From assembly GCA_017440935.1 (NCBI GenBank), contig JAFSAO010000014.1:62001-126000 (forward strand): a DNA stretch of 64,000 nt, read 5' to 3'. A program made the position numbers and the translations under genes. Each line of letters begins with the position of its first letter. Position 1 is the first letter of the stretch. The notes beneath the pieces were generated by a model. It saw only the letters and a list, made by a program, of their open reading frames with translations, made no database searches and was not told the DNA's origin. This stretch comes from Opitutales bacterium. Its GTDB lineage: Bacteria > Verrucomicrobiota > Verrucomicrobiia > Opitutales > UBA953. Positions 40,497 to 51,300 of this stretch are shown here, in pieces.

Positions 40497-43001
40497 TTAA
40501 AATTCCTTGCTGAATCCGATGCCGAATGAATGGCTAAGGCTGCCGGAAAACGTGCTTTGCAGGCGGAAAACCGCTTCCGCCGTCCAATCGTCGCCGAGTT
40601 CCAGCCCTACGCGCGGCGCGATTTCAAAAGACATCGGCTCGCCGACCGTGCCTTTGGTCTTCGTGCGCGAGCCGGCGTATTCCGCAAATTCCGAAGTGAT
40701 TTCCGGACGTTCGCCGAACGAGCCGACAAAGCCGAAATCAAGACCGAACGTTTTTCCCGTTCCCGCCAAATATTCAAAGCCCGAACCGGCGCGCAGGCGG
40801 TAGCTGTTGTAAATAATGTGGCGCAGTTGCAGGCGGCTTGCCGAGCCGTTTTCTTCGTGCCCGCCGACGTAAGAAAAATTGTATTCAAAGCGCAAATACG
40901 GCGTGAAGAACAAATCTTTTTCGATTTCTGAGCGGTAGTTGTAGGCAATGAAAAATCCGGCATCGAGTCCGTCCGTCGTCCCGAAATTTTCTCCGAGCGC
41001 GGTTCTGCGATTGATATCGTAGTGATGGGCGCCGAAAGTGCCGCCGAGCGTCAGAAACCAGTTCGAGAATTTCGGCGTGAATACGGCAAAAATTTTTGCC
41101 CGGGCCGCAGCGTCTTCAAGTGTTCCGCCTCCGCCGTGCGGTTTTGCGGAGCTGTGATGGACACCGAGAGAAAATCCGGCGATGCGCTCGTCATCGAGCC
41201 ACGTGTGTCCGCCGAAGTATGCGCCGATGGAATCGAAATCGTAGACGGGAGTATTGTCTTTATTTTCGTGGTCGACGAAATCCGTAATCAGCCCGGAGAA
41301 GAAAGAAAAATTCGCGGGAACGCGCACGCCGTCCTGTGACTGCGGCGGATTGCGGCGTTCGCGGGCAATATCGAGCAAAATCATATCCAATTCGTTGTCG
41401 GATTGGCGAATTGCCATTTCCGCCAGCGCGCAATACGGAAGCGGGGAGAAATTGTTTACAGTATCGGTCACGCTGTCCGCGCCGGAAATCGCCACGGCTT
41501 GTGCGATTTTGTTCATGCCGTCGGATTGGGAAACGAGATAGTCGACAAATTCCGACAGCCCTTCGTGCTCGGAAAAACTTCCGCGCTTGCGGACGTTGCG
41601 GTTTTCGACCGTTGCGACGCCGTATTGGTTGTCGCGGATTCCGCCGACGCCGGGAAGCAACAGCGCTACGTTATCCGAGCCGTAAACAACTTGGTCAAAC
41701 GTTCCCGCCGTTTTTGCCGCGTCGGATTCAAAAAAAACGTAACTGTTGCCGGGCGTGAGATTGTTTGCTCCGACAAGAATGAGCGTTCCGCCGAGCTCGA
41801 CGTTTCCGCCGGCGATGATTTTTCCCGCACCGAGCGCATTCACATCGACCTGCAACGCGCCGCCGGAATTTCCCGACGCATCGAGCGTGTAGCTTGTTGC
41901 ACTCGTCGGGCGGTAGTAATAAAGCAACTCAGTCTTTGCGATTTTCAAGTCGCCGTTGATTGTGAGCGTGTCGCCCGCCGTCGCGTAAAGCGTTCCCGCA
42001 CCTGCGTGCCACGAGTAGAACGTGTTTTTCCCGATTTTATTTTCCCAATCCGCGACGGAGGAAAACGTCGTGCCGTTGACCGTGATGTTGCCGGCGGCGG
42101 TAACGTGTCCGCCGAAATTCGTTCCGGGATTGACGACGACTTCCGCCGAGGCGAGCGCGGCGGCTTTCGCGTCCGGATTGTAGTATTCGTTGCCGTCGTT
42201 TCCGAGAATCGTCGCTCGGCGGAAAATCATGCTTCCGGCGTTAAGTGTTGTCGTTCCCGTGTAGGTTTGGTTTGTGCCGTCGGTGAATAAAACGCCTCTT
42301 GTCCCGTTAAAAACGAGGTCGCCTTCGCCGGAAATTTGCCCGGAATACTCCATCGCGGGCGTGGTCTCGCTCGGCGCGCGGCAGTTGAAAATGAGAGCGG
42401 CGTTTTTTTCGAGGGAGATATTTCCGGAGAGAGCCGTATACGAGTTGTTTTCTCCGGTGCCGACCTGAAGCGCCGCACCGCCGAGGACGTTAATTTGATT
42501 GAACTGCGCGTCCATGCTCACCGTGAGCGTTCCGCTCGTGATGTCTAAAAGATTGCCCGCGAGATAGCTTGCCGTCAGCGTTCCCGCGGAAACGACATTG
42601 CCGACGCGGTCGGCATCGCTAACGCTTACCGAGCCGGTATTTCCGGAAAAATTGAGTGCCACCGTTCCGCTGTTGTAAATCGTGAGCGATGAGGGCAGAA
42701 CAACCCCGCCGGCAAAGGAAAGCGTGCCCTGCGAAACGGTAAAATTTTGAAGGTTTACGTTGCCGGAAAGCGTTAGCGAACCCGTTCCGGTTTTTTCAAG
42801 CGTTCCCGCACCGTCGAGCGTTCCCGCAAACGTCGTGTTGACCTGCTGATTCGCGATAAGTTTGTCTCCGCCGTTTACGGTTTTCGTCGCCGTTGAGTCT
42901 CCGCTGAGATTGTAGACTTCTTCGTCGGCGGCGAACGCCATCGTCGAAAAGCCAAGGGCGGCGGCGCAGAAAAAAACGGGCGAAACGCGTCGGAACTTCA
43001 T
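40497..43001 (-). CDS. Autotransporter with beta-helix passenger and outer-membrane barrel
   Basis: 834 residues from ATG 43001. A signal peptide (MKFRRVSPVFFCAAALGFST) is followed by a Gly/Thr-rich passenger. It carries autotransporter-associated repeats such as FAGTLDGAGTLEKTGTGSLT and ISGEGDLVFNGTRGVLFTDG up to about residue 500. A 280-residue autotransporter barrel ends in Phe (GIGFSKEF). The passenger is secreted through, and probably displayed on, the outer membrane. No catalytic motif is visible. Many CGTTCCCG copies fall in the passenger. Confidence 0.9.
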   Translation of the reverse strand: MKFRRVSPVFFCAAALGFSTMAFAADEEVYNLSGDSTATKTVNGGDKLIANQQVNTTFAGTLDGAGTLEKTGTGSLTLSGNVNLQNFTVSQGTLSFAGGVVLPSSLTIYNSGTVALNFSGNTGSVSVSDADRVGNVVSAGTLTASYLAGNLLDITSGTLTVSMDAQFNQINVLGGAALQVGTGENNSYTALSGNISLEKNAALIFNCRAPSETTPAMEYSGQISGEGDLVFNGTRGVLFTDGTNQTYTGTTTLNAGSMIFRRATILGNDGNEYYNPDAKAAALASAEVVVNPGTNFGGHVTAAGNITVNGTTFSSVADWENKIGKNTFYSWHAGAGTLYATAGDTLTINGDLKIAKTELLYYYRPTSATSYTLDASGNSGGALQVDVNALGAGKIIAGGNVELGGTLILVGANNLTPGNSYVFFESDAAKTAGTFDQVVYGSDNVALLLPGVGGIRDNQYGVATVENRNVRKRGSFSEHEGLSEFVDYLVSQSDGMNKIAQAVAISGADSVTDTVNNFSPLPYCALAEMAIRQSDNELDMILLDIARERRNPPQSQDGVRVPANFSFFSGLITDFVDHENKDNTPVYDFDSIGAYFGGHTWLDDERIAGFSLGVHHSSAKPHGGGGTLEDAAARAKIFAVFTPKFSNWFLTLGGTFGAHHYDINRRTALGENFGTTDGLDAGFFIAYNYRSEIEKDLFFTPYLRFEYNFSYVGGHEENGSASRLQLRHIIYNSYRLRAGSGFEYLAGTGKTFGLDFGFVGSFGERPEITSEFAEYAGSRTKTKGTVGEPMSFEIAPRVGLELGDDWTAEAVFRLQSTFSGSLSHSFGIGFSKEF

Positions 43002-43068
43002 ATCGGGAAATGCGGTAAAAATTTCTTTCCCAAGATAAAGAGCGCTCGGCGTTCCCGCAAATTGAAAT

Positions 43069-44592
43069 TTAGCGGGAACAAACTTGCGACCGGCTTCCCG
43101 TGCGATGTGCGAGGAGCGCGAGCAGCTCCTGCGCAACGGCTTTATCGTCGAACGGAAGCGTAACGTCTGCAAATTCCTGATACGTTTCGTGTCCTTTTCC
43201 GGCGATAAGCACGCAATCACCTTCGCGCGCGGCATCCAGCGCAAGCCCGATTGCGCGGCGGCGATCCGGCTCAAATACGATTTTTTCGGGCGCGGTTACT
43301 CCGGTTTTCATGTCTTCAAAAATTTGTTCCGGAGATTCCTTGCGCGGATTATCTGAAGTTGCCCACGCAAAATCCGCGAATTTTTGCACGGCGCGCACCA
43401 TTTTGGGGCGCTTCCCGCGATCGCGGTTCCCGCCGCATCCGAAAACGACGAGCACGCGTCCGCGCGCGATTTTTTTTAACATCCCGAGCGCGTTTGACAG
43501 CGCGTCGTCCGTGTGTGCGTAATCGACAAAAACATCAAACGGGAACGGGTTTTCCGGCACGCGCTCCATGCGCCCGGGAACGCCGGCGAACGCCGCGACG
43601 TCTTTTGCCGCCTGTTCGACGTTTCCGCCGAGCGCACCGACTAAGGCGAGCGCACACAGCACGTTGCTCACGTTGTAGTCTCCGGGAAGTTGCGTTTTTA
43701 CGAAAAATTTTCCCGTCGGGCAATTCAGCGTAAATTCGCTTCCTCCGGGACCGAGCAAAACATTTTCGGCAAAAAATCCTTCGGCGTTCCCGCCGTAAAG
43801 TCCGAACGGCACGGCGCGTGTTTGCGGCGGAAGTTTTTCCAAAAGTTTCTGGCCGTAAACATCGTCCGCGTTGATGACGGCGGCTTGCGGGAACGCGCCC
43901 TGCGAACCGTCGAAAAGTCGGCTTTTGACGGCAAAATAATTTTCCATGTTGCCGTGATAATCCATGTGGTCCTGCGTCAGATTTGTGAACGCAACGACGG
44001 AAAAGGGCAGGGCGCAAACGCGTTTTTGGTTAATCGCGTGCGAACTGACTTCCATCGCGGCGCCCGCACAGCTCGCGTCGCGCATTTCCGCAAAAAGTGA
44101 CATCAAATCAAGCGATTCCGGAGTGGTTTTGTAGGACGGAATGCTGCGCCTGCCAAGCTCGTAGCGCACCGTTCCTATAAGTCCCCACGGAGCCGAAGTC
44201 TGTTTTGCCATGAGGAAACGCACGAGAGACGTTACGCTGGTTTTTCCGTTCGTTCCCGTGACGCCGACGAGCGGGAACGCGCCAGCGGGATTGTCAAAAA
44301 ATTCCCGTGCGACGAGCGCTACGGCTTGCGCGACGTCCGGAACCGCGACTTGCGCAATGTTTTTCGGGAGGTCGAGGCGTTCCCGCGAAACCACGGCGCA
44401 GGCTCCGCGCTTCACCGCATCCGCCGCGAAAACGCTCCCGCTGGTGCGCAGTCCGTCCATCGCAAAAAACAGCGCTCCGGGAACGACGCGGCGGGAATCC
44501 GTCAGCAGGCTTTCCGGGCGGCAGTTTTCGGCGTCCGCACCTGCGAACCGGGCTTCCGGAATTTTTCGGAAAAGTTCTTTGAGCGTTTTCAT
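43069..44592 (-). CDS. murE: UDP-MurNAc-L-alanyl-D-glutamate--2,6-diaminopimelate ligase
   Basis: 507 residues: ATP-binding GVTGTNGKTSVTSLVRF at about 108, substrate loop ETTPESLD-like (YKTTPESLDLM), and SDNPRKESP near residue 410. The Asp-Asn-Pro-Arg motif indicates meso-DAP rather than lysine specificity. It adds the third amino acid to the peptidoglycan stem peptide in the cytoplasm. It stands alone rather than in a dcw cluster. Confidence 0.96.
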   Translation of the reverse strand: MKTLKELFRKIPEARFAGADAENCRPESLLTDSRRVVPGALFFAMDGLRTSGSVFAADAVKRGACAVVSRERLDLPKNIAQVAVPDVAQAVALVAREFFDNPAGAFPLVGVTGTNGKTSVTSLVRFLMAKQTSAPWGLIGTVRYELGRRSIPSYKTTPESLDLMSLFAEMRDASCAGAAMEVSSHAINQKRVCALPFSVVAFTNLTQDHMDYHGNMENYFAVKSRLFDGSQGAFPQAAVINADDVYGQKLLEKLPPQTRAVPFGLYGGNAEGFFAENVLLGPGGSEFTLNCPTGKFFVKTQLPGDYNVSNVLCALALVGALGGNVEQAAKDVAAFAGVPGRMERVPENPFPFDVFVDYAHTDDALSNALGMLKKIARGRVLVVFGCGGNRDRGKRPKMVRAVQKFADFAWATSDNPRKESPEQIFEDMKTGVTAPEKIVFEPDRRRAIGLALDAAREGDCVLIAGKGHETYQEFADVTLPFDDKAVAQELLALLAHRTGSRSQVCSR

Positions 44593-44626
44593 GATTTTTT
44601 GAAAAGGAGAAAGCGTAGGGATTAGC

Positions 44627-44725
44627 GCTTAGAGGTAAGTGCTTTAAAAAATTAGGAATGGGAAAGGTTATTGATTTCTAATTTTTAACTTCTCCCTGCG
44701 CGAAGCGCGGGTAATACCTCTAAGC
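44627..44725. repeat. Intergenic inverted repeat before murE
   Basis: GCTTAGAGGTA (44627-44637) and TACCTCTAAGC (44715-44725) are perfect inverted arms. Inside, ATTAGGAAT is followed by TTTCTAATTTTTAA, and GCGCGAAGCGCG makes a small hairpin. Text of the TTAGAG type recurs at 44735 and 60951. Confidence 0.55.
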
Positions 44726-44750
44726 CCTAAGCTCTCATCTCTAAGCATTA

Positions 44751-46319
44751 TCAATTATCCGTTAGAAGAGGCGCATACGCGGCATTGTCGTCGAGGGCAA
44801 TGTCGGAAATTACGGCGTTTACGGCGTAGGCGTTCCCGAGGTCGCCGATGAGGAACGTGTTTTTATACGCATCGACTACGGCGGCGTTGTTCGAGCCTTT
44901 TAGAGCTTCGCCGATGAGCTGATCGCCGAGCCAAACGTAAAATCCGCCGTCCGTTTCGCCTTTTTGCTTCCAGACGATCCGGATTTTAGACGGTTTTTTG
45001 GCAAAAACTTTGTTTTCGCGAACGCCGGGTTTGGAGCCGTAAAGGAGCGTGTTTGTATCGTTCCAATAAATACCGCTTTCGCTGATGAGGAGTAAGCCGG
45101 CTTCTTCGCCGTTCCCGCAGATGACGCCGAGCACGTTGTCCGTGCGCGCCGTTTCGTCCATTTTAAATTTGAACGAAGCCGTGAACGGATGCGCGCGCGT
45201 AGATTTGGACTCGGACCATGCGCGGCGGAAATCGCTCCCGCCGTTCAGCTCGGTATCAAGGGCGAGGCGTTTTTTGGAGTCGACTTTCCAGCCTTTCTTT
45301 TTTCCGACGGAGGAGGGCGCAACTTGTGTTTCGAGGGCTCCGGAATCGAGGCGTTTCAGTCCGGCGTTGCGTTGCCCGACGCCGAGCACGCGGGCGATGT
45401 TTCCGCCGACGATGAGTTCGCCCTGCGCGTTCGGGTGCGCGCCGCGCGCGGTGTCGACCATCGAGCCGTCTTCCGCGTAAAAACCTTGTGCAATATCGTC
45501 GCAGGTAACGACGGATTTGCCTTTGCTCCACTTCGCGGCGACGCTGCGCAGGTAGGCGTTGTAGGGCGCGAAATTGTTTTTCCCGTGCGTTCCCGTGCCG
45601 TTGTTGGCGGCGGTCGGAAGCAGTTCAAAAACGTGAACGCGCACCGCCGGATTGTGTTTTTGATAAGCGGAAATGATATTTTGGATGTGTTCGGCGATTT
45701 TTTCGTTCGGTTCCCACGCGTCGTAAAGGTCATTGATGCCGATGAGAATGCAGAGCGTATCGACTTTTTTGTTCCCGTAGAGTGATTTGTAGGTGTCTCC
45801 CGTATATTTTTTCAGCTTTGTGCCGTCAAAAAAGGAATCGCGGGCTGCTTTTTTGTCTTTGACGAACGGATTCGGCAAACCGAGTTTGAGTGTGACGGGA
45901 CCGCGGTTCGCCGCCGGGTGCGCCGTTCCGGGGTCGCCTTTGTAATCGCGCCCGCTCGTCATTTTTTCGTCGCTGTGTCCGGCGTATTGGTAGGCGCGCC
46001 CGCTGGCGGCAGCTTCGGAAACATTTTCAAATTTTTTTCCGCGATAATTCGGCGTGAGGGCGGAAACGTCGGTTTTCCACGCGGCGCCCTGCGTCATGCC
46101 CATCGGCGAAAACTTTACGTCGTTGTCGACAAATGCTTTGAACACCTGATAGCGGTAGCTCGGCACGGGACCGGCGAGGTATTTCCCGCCGTTGGTGATG
46201 GAATCGCCGATAAAAACGATGTTTCCGGGGTCGGAGTTTGCGGGAGCGGCAAAAATCGGCGCTGCGCAAAAACAAAGCGCAGAGACCAAAGAAAATAATT
46301 TTGGGGGGAGAAATTTCAT
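44751..46319 (-). CDS. Secreted SGNH/GDSL hydrolase with C-terminal LamG-like domain
   Basis: 522 residues from ATG 46319. Signal peptide (KLFSLVSALCFCAAPIFAAP), then the SGNH blocks: block I IVFIGDSITNGG (Ser at about 34), block III IGINDLYDAW and block V DTARGAHPNAQGE (Asp/His). The domain deacylates carbohydrates or other esters. The last 190 residues (TASFKFKMDETART, GGFYVWLGDQLIGEALKG) resemble a concanavalin-type sugar-binding domain. It fits a glycan-esterase role alongside GH35 and GH2. Confidence 0.82.
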   Translation of the reverse strand: MKFLPPKLFSLVSALCFCAAPIFAAPANSDPGNIVFIGDSITNGGKYLAGPVPSYRYQVFKAFVDNDVKFSPMGMTQGAAWKTDVSALTPNYRGKKFENVSEAAASGRAYQYAGHSDEKMTSGRDYKGDPGTAHPAANRGPVTLKLGLPNPFVKDKKAARDSFFDGTKLKKYTGDTYKSLYGNKKVDTLCILIGINDLYDAWEPNEKIAEHIQNIISAYQKHNPAVRVHVFELLPTAANNGTGTHGKNNFAPYNAYLRSVAAKWSKGKSVVTCDDIAQGFYAEDGSMVDTARGAHPNAQGELIVGGNIARVLGVGQRNAGLKRLDSGALETQVAPSSVGKKKGWKVDSKKRLALDTELNGGSDFRRAWSESKSTRAHPFTASFKFKMDETARTDNVLGVICGNGEEAGLLLISESGIYWNDTNTLLYGSKPGVRENKVFAKKPSKIRIVWKQKGETDGGFYVWLGDQLIGEALKGSNNAAVVDAYKNTFLIGDLGNAYAVNAVISDIALDDNAAYAPLLTDN

Positions 46320-46482
46320 CGCCGGAAATTTTTTTTCAAAGCACATTTTTTTTCAAGGCACAAAACGTGGCACTATAAGTTTCTTGTTGGACAATTTTTT
46401 GAATTGGGCGCGTTTTTGGGGAAAATGATCCGGTCGTTCCGAAATCAAAAAAACTTTACAGTCGATTTCTTCCCTTTTTTAA

Positions 46483-46503
46483 TGTCGACTAATTTGGTAG
46501 ACA
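46483..46503 (+). promoter_or_regulatory. Inverted repeat at the katA promoter
   Basis: TGTCGAC and GTAGACA (6 of 7 symmetric) flank TAATTTG and overlap the likely -10 region (CAATAAAAT). A peroxide-responsive repressor or activator could bind here. Confidence 0.4.
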
Positions 46504-46527
46504 ATAAAATAGGAGAAACAAAATACG

Positions 46528-48039
46528 ATGAATAAAAAAGAAAAGCTCACAAATGAAGTCGGAGCTCCTGTTTCCGACAACATTCACTCGCAGACTGCGG
46601 GCGCGCGCGGTCCGATTATGATGCAGGACGTGTGGCTGATGGAAAAGCTCGCGCATTTCGACCGCGAAGTTATTCCCGAGCGGCGCATGCACGCCAAGGG
46701 TAGCGGTGCCTTCGGCACGTTTACGACAACGCACGACGTTACGCAATACACCTGCGCGAAACTTTTTTCCGAAATCGGCAAAAAGACGGACGTTTTCGTG
46801 CGTTTTTCGACAGTCGCCGGCGAACGCGGCGCGGCGGATGCGGAGCGCGATATTCGCGGCTTTGCGGTCAAATTCTACACCGAAGAAGGCAACTGGGATT
46901 TGGTCGGCAACAACACACCGGTTTTCTTTATTCGCGATCCGCTCCAGTTCCCGGATTTGAATCACGCCGTGAAGCGCGACCCGAAAACAAATTTGCGTTC
47001 GCCGCAAAACAACTGGGATTTTTGGACGATGCTTCCGGAAGCGCTTCACCAGATCACCGTTGTGATGTCCGACCGCGGCATTCCCGCAAGCTATCGCCAC
47101 ATGCACGGCTTCGGCAGCCACACCTACAGCCTCGTCAACGCGGCGGGAACGCGTTTTTGGGTGAAGTTCCATTTCAAAACGCAGCAGGGCATTAAAAACC
47201 TGACAAACGAGGAAGCCGCGAAAATCATCGCGTCCGACCGCGAAAGCCATCAGCGCGATTTGTTTGACGCAATTGAACGCGGCGAGTTCCCGCGCTGGCG
47301 GCTTTTCTTCCAAATCATGACGGAAGAACAGGCGAAAAATTATAAGGAAAATCCGTTTGATATCACGAAAACGTGGAGCCAGAAAACGTTCCCGCTGATT
47401 GAAGTCGGCACGCTTGAGCTGAACCGCAATCCGGAAAATTATTTCGCCGATGTCGAGCAGGCGGCGTTTGCGCCCGCGCACGTCGTTCCCGGAATCGGGT
47501 TTTCGCCGGACAAATTGTTGCAGGGGCGCCTGTTCTCCTACGGCGACGCGCAACGCTACCGCCTCGGCGTCAATCACGACCAGATTCCGGTCAATCAGGC
47601 GCGTTGCCCGATGCATTCCTACCACCGCGACGGATTTATGCGCGTGGACGGGAACGCCGGCGCAACTAAAGGCTACGCGCCCAACGGCTTCGGCGAATGG
47701 GAAAGCGACGCAAGCGTCCGCCCGCCGAAAATGAAGGTTGACGGCGATATTGACCATCACAGCCCGTATGACGACAAGACGGACGATTGCTTCTACCAAG
47801 CCGGCGACTTGTTCCGCCTGATGACGGAAGATAAGAAACAGCTTCTGATTTCAAACACGGCGGCAGACATCGCGCCCGTTACCGAAAACGTCAAATACCG
47901 CCACGCCGCGCACTGCTACTTGGCGGACAAAGATTACGGAGCGCGCATCGCGAAAGCACTCGGACTCGACATTAAAAAAGTCGAAGAACTCGCCGCAATG
48001 AGCGAACCCGAACGCCTTCACGCCACGCGTTGCGCTTAA
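46528..48039 (+). CDS. katA: Haem catalase (clade 3 type)
   Basis: 503 residues. The distal His lies in [15 protein letters not shown] (about 55), with [20 protein letters not shown] and the proximal haem ligand Tyr in [15 protein letters not shown] (about 337). It splits hydrogen peroxide to water and oxygen. It has a clear Shine-Dalgarno (AGGAG, 46511-46515), unlike many genes here. Codon use is strongly biased. A peroxide-type inverted repeat lies upstream and a hairpin terminator downstream. Confidence 0.96.
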   Translation: MNKKEKLTNEVGAPVSDNIHSQTAGARGPIMMQDVWLMEKLAHFDREVIPERRMHAKGSGAFGTFTTTHDVTQYTCAKLFSEIGKKTDVFVRFSTVAGERGAADAERDIRGFAVKFYTEEGNWDLVGNNTPVFFIRDPLQFPDLNHAVKRDPKTNLRSPQNNWDFWTMLPEALHQITVVMSDRGIPASYRHMHGFGSHTYSLVNAAGTRFWVKFHFKTQQGIKNLTNEEAAKIIASDRESHQRDLFDAIERGEFPRWRLFFQIMTEEQAKNYKENPFDITKTWSQKTFPLIEVGTLELNRNPENYFADVEQAAFAPAHVVPGIGFSPDKLLQGRLFSYGDAQRYRLGVNHDQIPVNQARCPMHSYHRDGFMRVDGNAGATKGYAPNGFGEWESDASVRPPKMKVDGDIDHHSPYDDKTDDCFYQAGDLFRLMTEDKKQLLISNTAADIAPVTENVKYRHAAHCYLADKDYGARIAKALGLDIKKVEELAAMSEPERLHATRCA

Positions 48040-48060
48040 AAAATAGTGAAGTTTTTCACG

Positions 48061-48099
48061 AAGAAAGAGGCGGCAAGCAATTGCCGTCTTCTTTTTTTT
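48061..48099 (+). terminator. Terminator after katA
   Basis: AAGAAAGAGGCGGCAA pairs with TTGCCGTCTTCTTTTTTT with a small bulge; long T-tail. Confidence 0.85.
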
Positions 48100-48166
48100 A
48101 ACTTCTCATCTATGTCGCGCTCAATTTTTTTTTTTTCGTGAATTTTGTGGTCTTTTATTAAAGGAG

Positions 48167-48281
48167 AACAGCCGTCTCGGCTGTTTTTTCTTTCTTAAAA
48201 GGAAGAACTCATTCGTGGAAATTCGCGTGATTCGTGTTTCTTTTTTTACAGAAAGAACAGGCAAGATGCCTGTTCTCCTGT
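48167..48281. repeat. Two intergenic hairpin repeats between katA and GH2
   Basis: ACAGCCG/CGGCTGT hairpin at 48168-48184, also present at 61061-61079 within GAGGACAGCCG. A second hairpin GAACAGGCA/TGCCTGTTC is at 48255-48275 with outer ACAG/CTGT pairs. Around both copies the text contains TCCGTGGATTCCGTGG-type motifs. They look like a dispersed repeat family that may also terminate. Confidence 0.65.
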
Positions 48282-48310
48282 AGATTTTCCGTGGATTCCG
48301 TGGTCAAAAT

Positions 48311-51300
48311 CTATTTCACGTTGATTTTGAGCGTTTGGGAGCCGAGTTCGCCGCCGTCGATGGTGAGTTCGGCTTCGCCGGTCGTGCCGCGCTTGGAGCG
48401 CAGAATGACTTGAGCCAAGCCCGCGAACGCGCCCATTTTCGTGCCTTTCATCGAAAGGCGGTCGGTCGGATCGCCGTTGCACACGCCGACGATTTCGGCG
48501 TTCCCGCGCACGGAGAATTTGAAAAGATTTTCCGCCGTCGGAACGACGCGTCCTTGTGCGTCGGTCACGGAAATCGTGATGTAGGAAAGGTCTCGTCCGT
48601 CGCCGCGAATCGTCGCGCGGTCGGCTTCCGCCTTAAAGCCTGCGGGAACGCCGGTGGTTTCGACTTTGTCGCGTGCCCATTCCTTGCCGTTTTTGTAGGC
48701 GACGACTTCGAGCGTTCCCGGCTCGTATTTTACGTCCATCCACGTGAGGCGGAAGCGTTCCCGCTGATCGCCGTTCAAATCCTTGTTCGTGATTTTCGCG
48801 CCCTTTTTCTTGCTGCGTTTGCCGAGGGATTTGCCGTTCAGGAAAAGCTCTGCAGAGTCGCCGCTCGTGAAAACGAAGACGGGCGTAGTTTTTCCTTCGC
48901 GGGAACCTTCCCAGTTCCAGTGCGGAAGAATGTGCGCCATCGGCACGTCCGGAAGCCATTCGGATTGCCAGAGCCAAGCGACGTTTTTGCGGAAGCCGCA
49001 AAGGTCAACGATGCCGAAATACGAGCTGCGGGAAGGCGAGCCTTGTTTAAGAATTTCGGCGAATTCTTTTTCGAGTCGGGCGATTTCTTCCGGAGACGCG
49101 CCGCGGAAGTCGTTTGCGGGTTTGCGTCCGAGATTCCACGGCGTCGGTTCGCCGAGGTAGTCGAAGCCCGTCCAAACGAATTGGCCCGCCGTGCGCGGTT
49201 GGTCTTCGATGGCGCCGAATTCGATGTCCGGCGTGGAGCCCCAGCCCGTTGCGTAAATTGCGTAATCGCTGACTTGGCAGGCGGCGAGGCTGTCGCAGAA
49301 ATTGCGTCGCCAGAACGCGGTGTCAAAATCTTTTTCGTTTACCGGGAACGAATAAAATCCGCGGGAAGCCAGCGTGGAGCAGGTTTCCGAACCGTAGAAC
49401 GGCGTGTTCGGGTTGTTGGTCGCAAATTCCGTGTAATTGTTCGGTTTGTAGTTGAAGCCGAAAACATCGAACTGCTTGCCGAAATTGGTGCGGGAAGCGC
49501 GGATGTCGTTACTGCCGATGGTCGTCGGGCGTGTCGGGTCGTAGCGGTGGAAGCGGTCGACGAGGTCTTTCGCGAGCGCGGGCCCGTCGTCGGAATGCTG
49601 TTCTTCGATTTCGTTCCCGACGGACCACATGATGACGGACGGGTGGTTGCGGTCGCGCATGACAAAGTTGCGCACGTCGCGTTCCCGCCAGTTTTCCCAG
49701 AAAAGATTGTAGCCGTTGGTTTTGCCTTCTTTGAGGTGTTTCCAACAGTCGAGCAATTCGTCGTCAACGAGAATGCCCATGCGGTCGCAGAGGTCGAGAA
49801 ATTCCGGCGCGGGCGGGTTGTGCGAAGTGCGGATTGCGTTCACGCCGAAGCTTTTGAGAATTTCGATTTGGCGTTCCATGGCGCGCGTGTGGACGGCGCC
49901 GCCGAGCGGTCCGAGGTCGTGGTGCTGGCAAACGCCCTGAATCGGCACGCGGCGGTTGTTCAGGTAATAGCCGTCGGCTTTCCATTCGGATTTGCGCACG
50001 CCGAATGCGGTTTCTTGGCGGTCGACGACTTTGCCGTATCTGACGAACGCATTTTCTTTTCCGGGGACTTCGGCATCTTTGAGAACCGTTGTTACGAGCG
50101 TGTAGAGCGCGGGATTTTCGATGTCCCAAAGCTCGACGTCTTTGAGCGTGAGTTTGGCGGCGGTGCCTTCGGCGGCGGCAAGCAATTTGCCGTCTTTTAG
50201 GATTTCGACGACGACTTTAAAATCCTTAGGAATTTTTGCTCCGGGAACGCTAACATCGGTAACAACGCTCGTATCAACGGTAACGGTTGCCGTTTTCGCG
50301 TAGCGTTTGCCGTCGCGGAGCTCGATGCCGGAAATTTCGGGCGTTTTCACCCAAACGCCGTTGTAATCGATGTAAGTCGGATTTTTTTCGACCAGCCAAA
50401 CGTGGCGATAAATGCCCGCGCCGGGATACCAGCGCGTGGAGTTCGGCAGGTTTTCCGCGCGAACGGCGACGGTGTTTTTTTCTCCGAATTTGAGAAACGG
50501 CGTAATGTCGACGCGGAACGACGAGTAGCCGTATTTCCACTCGCCGGCGAGTTTCCCGTTCACGTAAACCTGCGGCATCATCATCACACCGTCGAAATCG
50601 AGGAAGAATTTTTTGCCGGATTTGTCTGCGGGAACGTCAAATTCCTTGCGATACCAGCCGACGGCGTTCCACGGGAGCGAGCCGGTTTGGTTCGGTTCGG
50701 AAGCGAGGAACGGGCTTTCCACGCCCCAGTCGTGCGGGAGGTCGAGCTTGCGCCACGCGGAATCGTCGAAAGCGACTTCGTAAGCTTTCAGCGCGGGACC
50801 GGTTTTCGGATTTTCCGGCGTGATTTTTGCGCCGGAATTGCTGAAAAATTCCCACTCGCGGATGCTCGCCCACGTTTTTTGATCCGGCGGCATAACATCG
50901 ATTTTCGCGTAACGAAAATTTTTATTGAGAAATTCCGTGCTTTCTTTGGCGGAAAAAGTTTTGTCGCTTTGGTCGGCGAGCTTCGTCCACGTTTTTCCGT
51001 CGGAAGAAACCGAGAGGGCGTAGCGATAATTCGCGTCTTTTTCCCAAATGATTTTCACTGCGCCGACATCACACGCTCGCCCGAGATCGACAGTGAGAGC
51101 CGCGTTCCCGCTTCCGAGAGAGCACCAGCGCGTGGCGGCGTTCCCGTCAACGGCGTGCCCGGCGGGATTGTGCTCTTCTTCACGTGTCGCGACGGCAACG
51201 CCTTTGGGCGCGCCGGGTTCCTGTTTGGCGAGGCAATCGGCGTGTTTGCCGAATTTCGCGAAACGCCAGCCGAAGTCAAAATTTTCGCGCGAAACGCCCG

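Noticed and set aside
48335-50200. 621-codon open frame antisense to GH2
   Set aside because: Shadow of a G+C-biased gene; the GH2 strand has catalytic motifs and a lipoprotein signal.
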